Source of the DNA: Fulvimarina sp.
GTDB lineage: Bacteria; Pseudomonadota; Alphaproteobacteria; Rhizobiales; Rhizobiaceae
Length of the DNA stretch: 45,740 nt
Assembly (NCBI GenBank): GCA_002700095.1
Contig: PACL01000094.1
Coordinates: 1 to 45,740, forward strand
Direction: 5' to 3'
Of this stretch, positions 40,372-45,740 are shown one piece after another. Each line of letters begins with the position of its first letter. The stretch's first letter is position 1. The translations under genes were made by a program, and so were the position numbers. The notes beneath the pieces were generated by a model, which searched no databases, was not told where the DNA came from, and saw only the letters and a list, made by a program, of their open reading frames with translations.

Positions 40372-40866
40372 TCAGCGCACGCTCGGCTCGCGTTCGACGA
40401 AGCGGATGACGTAGCTCGCCCAGTCGGCGGGCTCGGCGACCTTTTCGTAGAGCCGGCGCCCGGTGCCGGGATTGCGTGGCGCATGCAGCACGAGCTTCGA
40501 CCAGCCGCGGCCATCGGCCTCCTCGGCGAGGACGTCGACCATCGCCTTGGCGATCCCCTTCTGGCGGTGCCGGTGGTCGACGAAGATGTGGTCGGCAAGG
40601 CCGGAGCGCATGCCCGTCCACAGGTCGGGAATGTCGTAGAACAGGACGAAGCCGACCAGCGCCCCGTCGAGCCGGGCGCCCAGCACTTCCGCGGTGCGGT
40701 CCTGCAGCAGCTGCTCGGCATAATAGGTATCGGGCGAGCTCGGCGGCCCCCGAAACAGCGACTGGTTATAGGCGGCGATCAGCGGCGCGAGGTCGCGCGC
40801 GTCTGCCAGTTTCAGCCGCCTGATCTCGATGTCCGGCGCGACAGCGCCCTCGCCGATGGGTTCCAT
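40372..40866 (-). CDS. GNAT-family N-acetyltransferase
   Basis: Cytoplasmic acetyl-CoA-dependent acetyltransferase of 164 residues. The acetyl-CoA-binding motif A is DHIFVDHRHRQKGIAKAMV, with the R/Q-x-x-G-x-A loop HRQKGIAKA. The N-terminal IEIRRLKLADARDLAPLI and C-terminal LYEKVAEPADWASYVIRF fit the diamine/spermidine acetyltransferase-like group, but the acceptor is unknown. It sits alone: the RND gene ends 76 bp upstream and sdhC starts about 230 bp downstream, all on the minus strand. Confidence 0.88.
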   Translation of the reverse strand: MEPIGEGAVAPDIEIRRLKLADARDLAPLIAAYNQSLFRGPPSSPDTYYAEQLLQDRTAEVLGARLDGALVGFVLFYDIPDLWTGMRSGLADHIFVDHRHRQKGIAKAMVDVLAEEADGRGWSKLVLHAPRNPGTGRRLYEKVAEPADWASYVIRFVEREPSVR

Positions 40867-40942
40867 GGAGGAAGCTTCTTCACGGGAATCCGCCGCCGGT
40901 CAAGTGGCCGCCGACGCCGCGGGGGCGGCACCGGCAGCCGGC

Positions 40943-43900
40943 TCATTCGGCGGCGTGCGGATAGGTGCGCGGCTGGCTCTCCCCGTCGTCCTGGGACGGT
41001 TTCACGCCGATCTGGTAGATCGCCGGCGGGCCGTAGAGGAACGTCCCGCCCGGCCCCGAAGCGGGCATCGGCCCCGACGGATGGGGCCAGGCCCCGACGC
41101 CGCCGCCATGGGCCACGGCGATCGCCGTGCCGGTCGCCGGCTCGGTGGCCGCATTCGGCTGGAGCACCCAGCGGAAGAACCGGCCGGTGACGTGGCTGAG
41201 GTCGTCCATCAGCGTGTAGATCGACGGGATCAGCACCAGCGACAGCACCGTCGAGACCAAGAGGCCGCCGATCACCGCGATCGCCATCGGCGCGCGGAAC
41301 TCGCCGCCCTCGCCCGTCGCCATCGCCGCCGGCAGCATGCCCGCCGCCATGGCGAGCGTCGTCATGACGATCGGCCGGGCCCGCTTGGCGCCGGCATCGA
41401 TGATCGAGTCCATCTGGCTCATGCCGTGCTTTTCCCGCTCGACGGCGAAGTCGACCAGCATGATCGTGTTCTTGGTCACGATGCCCATCAGCATCAGGAT
41501 GCCGATCACCACCGGCATCGACACCGCCGTATGGGTCAGGAGCAGCGCCCCGATGACGCCGGCGACCGACAGGGGCAGCGCGGCGAGGATGGTGATCGGC
41601 ACGAAGAACGAGCCGAAGAGCAGGATCAGTACCACCAGCACCATCATGATGCCGGCGACCATCGCCGAGGCGAAGCCGGCGAAGACCTCGCCCTGGATCT
41701 CGGCGTCGCCGACCTCCTGCAGGCGCACCCCCGGCGGCATGTCCCGCACCGCCGGCAGTTCGGCGATCCGCGCCGACCCCTGGCCGATCTCGAAGCCCGG
41801 CGCCATCGAGGTGCCGACCTTGACCAGCCGGTCGCGGTCGTAGCGGTCGATGGTCGAGGGGCCGCGGCCGAAGCCGATGTCGGCGACGGTCTCGAGCGGG
41901 ACGGCGGCGCCCGATGCGGTGGTGACCTTCAGGTTGCGGATGGTGGCGAGATCGGCGCGCGCCGCTTCGTCCAGCTCCACCCGGATCGGGATCTGGCGGG
42001 TGCCGAGATTGAACTTGGCGAGGTTGGCGCCGACGTCGCCGATCGTGGCCACCCGCACCGTCTCCGAGATCTGGTCGGCGGTGACGCCGAGATCGGCGGC
42101 GATGTCGAAGCGCGGCGTGATGCGCACTTCCGGCCGGGCAAAGGAGGCCATGGCCGAGGGGCTAGCGAACATCGGATCCTGGCGCATCTGCTGCTCGAGC
42201 TTCGCGGCGACCTCGGCGACGGCGTCGCCATCGTCGCCGAGAATGCCGACGGAAAGCTCGCGCTCACCGCGATCGTTGACGTAGAAGGCCCTGAGATCCG
42301 GGATCTCGGCGAGCTTTGCCGCGACGATCGGCTCGAGCTGCGCCTGGCTGCGGGTGCGCTCGTGCTTCCTGAGAAGGTTCACCGTCAGCGCGGCGCGGCG
42401 CACCTCGAGCGTACCCGTCGGGCTCGACCCGCCGATGACCAGGACGCTGCGCACCTCGGGCAGTTCGCGGAGCGATTCCACCACCTCGTCGGTGACCCGG
42501 CGGGTCGTCTCGAGGGTCGAGCCGGGGGGCAGCTCCAGCGACACGACGATGCGCGAGGCGTCCTCCTTGGGGATGAAGCCGGTCGGCAGCAGGCCGATCG
42601 CCTGGATCGAGCCGGCGAAGATCGCGAGGCCGACGCCGAGCGTCACCCAGCGCATGCCGAAAGGAAAGCGAATGAGCCGCCGCCGGCCGTCGGCGCCCTT
42701 GCGCCAGAACGGCGTCGGAATCCAGAAGACGTGCAGCGTGCCGCGCAGGAAGGCGGTGTAGGCCCGCGTCACCGGCCCGACCTTGCCCTCCGGCGCATGC
42801 GGCATGCCGAGATAGGCGAGTACCGCGGCGAGGCCGACGAGACCGGCCGCCAGCATCGCGGCGTCGGTCTTCGCCGTCGCAAAGTCCATCGGCGGCAGGC
42901 TGCCGGCGATGGGGGCGAGAAGGCTGGCGAGCGCCGACTGGGCGCCGAGCTCCGGCAGGATGGCAAGGGTGTAGAGCGCCGCGGCGCCGATGGCCCAGAG
43001 CGGGATGAACCAGAGCAGCTTCTTGAGGAACAGCCGGCCGAAGCCGGGGCCGTCATGGCGGTGCGGCTTGAAGAAATAGGCCGCGAGCATCGGCGTGATC
43101 AGCCGCGCGACGAGCAGCGAGAAGAACACCGCGATCGCCACAGTCAGGCCGAACTGCTTGAAATACTGGCCGGCGATGCCGCCCATGAAGGAGACGGGCG
43201 CGAAGACGGCGATGATCGTCGCGGTGATGGCGATGACGGCGAGGCCGATCTCGTCGGCCGCCTCCATGGACGCCTGATAGGGCGGCTTGCCCATGGACAT
43301 GTGGCGTTCGATGTTCTCGATCTCGACGATCGCATCGTCGACGAGGATGCCGGTGACCAGGGTGATGGCGAGCAGGCTGACGAGGTTCAGCGAGAAGCCC
43401 ATCAGGTCCATGACGCCGAAGGTCGGGATGGCGGCGAGCGGCAGGGTGATGGCGGCGACCAGCGTCGCCCGCCAGTCGCGCAGGAAGAACAGGACGACGA
43501 TGACGGCGAGGATCGCGCCCTCGGCCAGCGTCTCCATGGCGGATTCGTAGTTGCCGTAGGTGTAGGTGACGCTGTCGTCGATCTTGGCGAAGGCGACGTT
43601 CGGGTATTCCTGCCCGAGTTCGGCCACCCGCCCGGCGGCGGCGTCGGCGACGGTGGTGTCGCTCGCCCCCTTGGCGCGGTAGATCGAGAAGGCGACGACC
43701 GGTTCGCCGTCGAGCCGGGCAAAGGAGCGCGGCTCCTCCCAGCTGTCGACCACCTCGCCGAGATCGGAGAGCTTGGCCTCCCGCCCACCGGGCAGCGCGA
43801 TGCGCGTCGCGGCGAGGCCGGCGACGGTATCGGCCGAGGCGAGCGTGCGGATCGCCTGTTCCTGGCCGCCGAAATCGCCGCGCCCGCCCGACAGGTCGAC

Positions 43901-44539
43901 ATTGGTCGAGCGCAGCTGGGCGTTGATCGTCGAGGCCGTCACGCCGAGGGCGGCCAGCCGGTCCGGATCGAGCCGGACCTGGATCTCGCGCTCGACGCCG
44001 CCCATGCGCTCCACCCGGCCGACGCCCTTCAGGCCCTGCAGCGCGCGGATGACGGTGTCGTCGACGAACCAGGACAGCTGCTCCGGCGTCATGCCGGGCG
44101 AGGAGGCCGCATAGGTGACGATCGACTGGTTCTCGACCTCGATGCGCTGGATGATCGGCTCCTCGATCGAGCGCGGCAGGTCCGAGCGGATCTTGGCGAT
44201 GGCGTCCTTGACGTCGTTGACCGCCCGGTCGGTGTCGATCTCGAGACGAAATTCGGCCGCCGTCACCGACTGGCCGTCGGTGATCGTCGAGGTGACGTGC
44301 TTGAGGCCGGTGACGCCGGCGATGGCGTCCTCGACGCGCTTCGTCACCTGGGTCTCGAGTTCCGACGGCGCCGCGCCCGACTGGGTGACTGTGACGGCGA
44401 TCACCGGGACGTCGATGTTCGGGAAGCGGGTGATCGGCAGGGCGAAGAAGCTGTAGACCCCGAGCGCCATCAGGACGACGAAGAGCAGGATCGGCGGAAC
44501 CGGGTTGCGGATCGCCCAGGCGGAAAAATTCCAGTTCAT
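40943..44539 (-). CDS. RND-family multidrug efflux permease, with long central insertion
   Basis: Inner-membrane proton-driven exporter of the HAE1 group, 1198 residues versus about 1030 usually. ATG 44539 overlaps the adaptor stop by 4 bases (ATGA). The first helix (PPILLFVVLMALGVYSFFALP), the porter region, and the TM4 proton-relay Asp pair near residue 398 (GILVDDAIVEIENIERH) are canonical. The second half repeats the pattern (GILMLMGIVTKNTIMLVDFA). Residues about 490-615 hold an insertion between TM6 and TM7, with two extra hydrophobic segments (LLWFIPLWAIGAAALYTLAIL; AAMLAAGLVGLAAVLAYLG). No TolC-type outer-membrane gene is in this window. Substrate unknown. Confidence 0.95.
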   Translation of the reverse strand: MNWNFSAWAIRNPVPPILLFVVLMALGVYSFFALPITRFPNIDVPVIAVTVTQSGAAPSELETQVTKRVEDAIAGVTGLKHVTSTITDGQSVTAAEFRLEIDTDRAVNDVKDAIAKIRSDLPRSIEEPIIQRIEVENQSIVTYAASSPGMTPEQLSWFVDDTVIRALQGLKGVGRVERMGGVEREIQVRLDPDRLAALGVTASTINAQLRSTNVDLSGGRGDFGGQEQAIRTLASADTVAGLAATRIALPGGREAKLSDLGEVVDSWEEPRSFARLDGEPVVAFSIYRAKGASDTTVADAAAGRVAELGQEYPNVAFAKIDDSVTYTYGNYESAMETLAEGAILAVIVVLFFLRDWRATLVAAITLPLAAIPTFGVMDLMGFSLNLVSLLAITLVTGILVDDAIVEIENIERHMSMGKPPYQASMEAADEIGLAVIAITATIIAVFAPVSFMGGIAGQYFKQFGLTVAIAVFFSLLVARLITPMLAAYFFKPHRHDGPGFGRLFLKKLLWFIPLWAIGAAALYTLAILPELGAQSALASLLAPIAGSLPPMDFATAKTDAAMLAAGLVGLAAVLAYLGMPHAPEGKVGPVTRAYTAFLRGTLHVFWIPTPFWRKGADGRRRLIRFPFGMRWVTLGVGLAIFAGSIQAIGLLPTGFIPKEDASRIVVSLELPPGSTLETTRRVTDEVVESLRELPEVRSVLVIGGSSPTGTLEVRRAALTVNLLRKHERTRSQAQLEPIVAAKLAEIPDLRAFYVNDRGERELSVGILGDDGDAVAEVAAKLEQQMRQDPMFASPSAMASFARPEVRITPRFDIAADLGVTADQISETVRVATIGDVGANLAKFNLGTRQIPIRVELDEAARADLATIRNLKVTTASGAAVPLETVADIGFGRGPSTIDRYDRDRLVKVGTSMAPGFEIGQGSARIAELPAVRDMPPGVRLQEVGDAEIQGEVFAGFASAMVAGIMMVLVVLILLFGSFFVPITILAALPLSVAGVIGALLLTHTAVSMPVVIGILMLMGIVTKNTIMLVDFAVEREKHGMSQMDSIIDAGAKRARPIVMTTLAMAAGMLPAAMATGEGGEFRAPMAIAVIGGLLVSTVLSLVLIPSIYTLMDDLSHVTGRFFRWVLQPNAATEPATGTAIAVAHGGGVGAWPHPSGPMPASGPGGTFLYGPPAIYQIGVKPSQDDGESQPRTYPHAAE

Positions 44540-45740
44540 CGCTGCGCCTCGCTGACGGCCAGTTGCACCGGCGTCACGGTGTCGCCGTCGCGCACGAAGG
44601 CGCCGGCCGTCGCGACGACGGTCTCGCCGGGCGCAACGCCGCTCTTCAGTTCGACGGTCTCGGCGGTGGTCAGGCCGAGTTCCACCACCCGGCGTTCGAC
44701 GACGCCGTCCTTGACCACCTGTACGACGGCGTCCTCGCCCTCGAAGACCACGGCGGTGCGCGGCACGAGCACGCCCTCGCTCCGGTCGAGGGAGATGACG
44801 CCGCGGGCGAAGGAGCCGGCATGCAGCCCGTCGTCGCCCTCCGGCAGGGCGATGTCGACGACGCCGAGCCGCGTCGCCGGGTCGACGCGCGGCGAGATCA
44901 GCCGGATCGTTCCTTCGACCGGCGCCCGGCGCCCCGCGACATGGACCGAAACCTCCTGGCCCTTCGAGAGCCGTGCGAGAACCGTCTCCGAGACCGAGGC
45001 CTCCAGTTCGATCAGGCCGTCGCGGGCGATCTCGAACAGGCTTCCCGAGCCCGCCGAGACGATCGCGCCGAGCCTTGCGTCGCGCGACAGGACGAGGCCG
45101 GCCGTCGGTGCCTTGATCTCGGTCTTCGACTTGCGCAGCAGCCACTGGTCGCGCTGGGCGATCTGGGCCGCCTTGTCGGCCTCGGCGAGGGCGATCCCCT
45201 GGCGCGCGGCATTGACCCGGGCGCGGGCGCTGCCGGCGGCGGCGATCCGCTGCTCCAGCACGTCCTGGCCGACGATGCCCTTCTGGGCCAGCGGCCGGGA
45301 GCGCTCGAGCGCGGCGTCGGCCTCCCTGGCGGCGGCCTCGGCATCGACGATCTGCGCCTCGGCCTGGGCGATGGCGGCGTCCGCCCGGGCGATCTGTGCG
45401 GCGTTGAGCTGGATGTTGGAATCGATCATGTCGGTCTCGAGCCGCGCCAGCACCGCGCCCTTCTCGACGCGGTCGCCCTCTTCGGCGGCCAGCTCGACGA
45501 TCCGCAGGCCGTCGACGTCGGCGCCGATGGACACCGTCTCGCGGGGCATCAGGGTGCCGGTGACGTCGACCGTCTCGACGATCTCGCCTTCCTTGGCGGC
45601 GATCACCGAGATGCTCGGTGGCTTCGGGGCCTCGGCAGCCGGCGCGCTCTCCTGGGCGTGGCCGATGCTCGCGAAGGAGAGGCTCGTCAAGGCCAGACCC
45701 GCCAGCCCGGCCAAAGCGAGGGCCAGCCGGCGCCGGGGGG
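44536..45740 (-). CDS. RND efflux membrane fusion protein (5' end cut by window)
   Basis: Periplasmic adaptor linking the RND permease to an outer-membrane channel; about 400 residues visible. The frame is open to the window edge with an Arg-rich n-region (PRRRLALALAG...) and a hydrophobic signal-peptide core ending IGHA-QE, so the true start lies just outside. The N-terminal lipoyl half-motif (GADVDGLRIVELAAEEGDRVEKG) is followed by a long coiled-coil hairpin rich in Ala/Glu (about 100-185), the second lipoyl half (IKAPTAGLVLSRDA), and the beta-barrel and membrane-proximal domains (VPRTAVVFEGEDAVVQVV). It overlaps the permease start by 4 bases, so the pair is one operon. Confidence 0.93.
   Translation of the reverse strand, partial: PRRRLALALAGLAGLALTSLSFASIGHAQESAPAAEAPKPPSISVIAAKEGEIVETVDVTGTLMPRETVSIGADVDGLRIVELAAEEGDRVEKGAVLARLETDMIDSNIQLNAAQIARADAAIAQAEAQIVDAEAAAREADAALERSRPLAQKGIVGQDVLEQRIAAAGSARARVNAARQGIALAEADKAAQIAQRDQWLLRKSKTEIKAPTAGLVLSRDARLGAIVSAGSGSLFEIARDGLIELEASVSETVLARLSKGQEVSVHVAGRRAPVEGTIRLISPRVDPATRLGVVDIALPEGDDGLHAGSFARGVISLDRSEGVLVPRTAVVFEGEDAVVQVVKDGVVERRVVELGLTTAETVELKSGVAPGETVVATAGAFVRDGDTVTPVQLAVSEAQR

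Overview
The window reads as chromosomal DNA of a GC-rich alphaproteobacterium, most likely order Hyphomicrobiales (Rhizobiales). The basis is gene content: a cpaBCDE Tad-pilus block, a YlxR-L7Ae fusion in the nusA-infB operon, sdhCDA order, an FnrN-type regulator with the rhizobial Cys pattern, and TTAA-N7-TTAA (CtrA-like) and -24/-12 (sigma-54) promoter motifs. The family cannot be fixed by eye; Aurantimonadaceae-like is only a guess. Both ends cut through genes: cpaE on the left and an RND membrane fusion protein on the right. The first ~80 bases look abnormal (four tandem 8-mers) and may be a contig-edge artefact.

Layout, left to right. 1-4284 (minus): Tad secretion genes cpaB-C-D-E with a CtrA-like box upstream. 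4551-6640 (minus): glnK-amtB with tandem terminator hairpins and a sigma-54-like promoter. 6666-8727 (minus): an HSL-type esterase and CorA. 8840-17922 (minus): rimP-nusA-ylxR-infB, a terminator, a RutE-like nitroreductase, rbfA, a low-GC gene of unknown function, and truB; the usual downstream rpsO-pnp pair is absent. 18125-18525: a leader terminator ahead of rimP and a dense cluster of inverted repeats. 18565-19479 (plus): a LuxR-like sensory half without a DNA-binding domain. 19739-21590 (minus): an MhqO/MhqD-like ring-cleaving dioxygenase and esterase. 21804-30722 (plus): CPD photolyase, a GGDEF(degenerate)-EAL protein, an SMP-30 lactonase, an RpfF-like crotonase and a second, intact membrane GGDEF-EAL protein. 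31048-34558 (minus): a dctPQM TRAP transporter with a consensus sigma-54 promoter. 35017-37363 (minus): a SPOR-like secreted protein, FnrN, a membrane-anchored hypothetical and a VapD-like protein. 37453-40141 (minus): sdhCDA without sdhB. 40372-45740 (minus): GNAT acetyltransferase and an RND efflux permease plus adaptor.

The most interesting unit is 27101-30722. An RpfF-like enoyl-CoA hydratase (the family that makes DSF fatty-acid signals) sits just upstream of a six-helix-PAS-GGDEF-EAL protein, and three TTAA-N7-TTA(N) boxes lie in the 90 bp of AT-rich DNA in front of it. This suggests a fatty-acid-signal/c-di-GMP module under CtrA-type cell-cycle control. The same kind of box precedes the Tad pilus operon in this window. 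These links are inferred from sequence and not demonstrated.

The two sigma-54-type promoters (glnK-amtB, dctPQM) fit nitrogen- and C4-dicarboxylate-responsive control. FnrN, sdhCDA and dctPQM together point to flexible aerobic/microaerobic growth on organic acids. No tRNA, rRNA, CRISPR array, insertion sequence or prophage was recognised.
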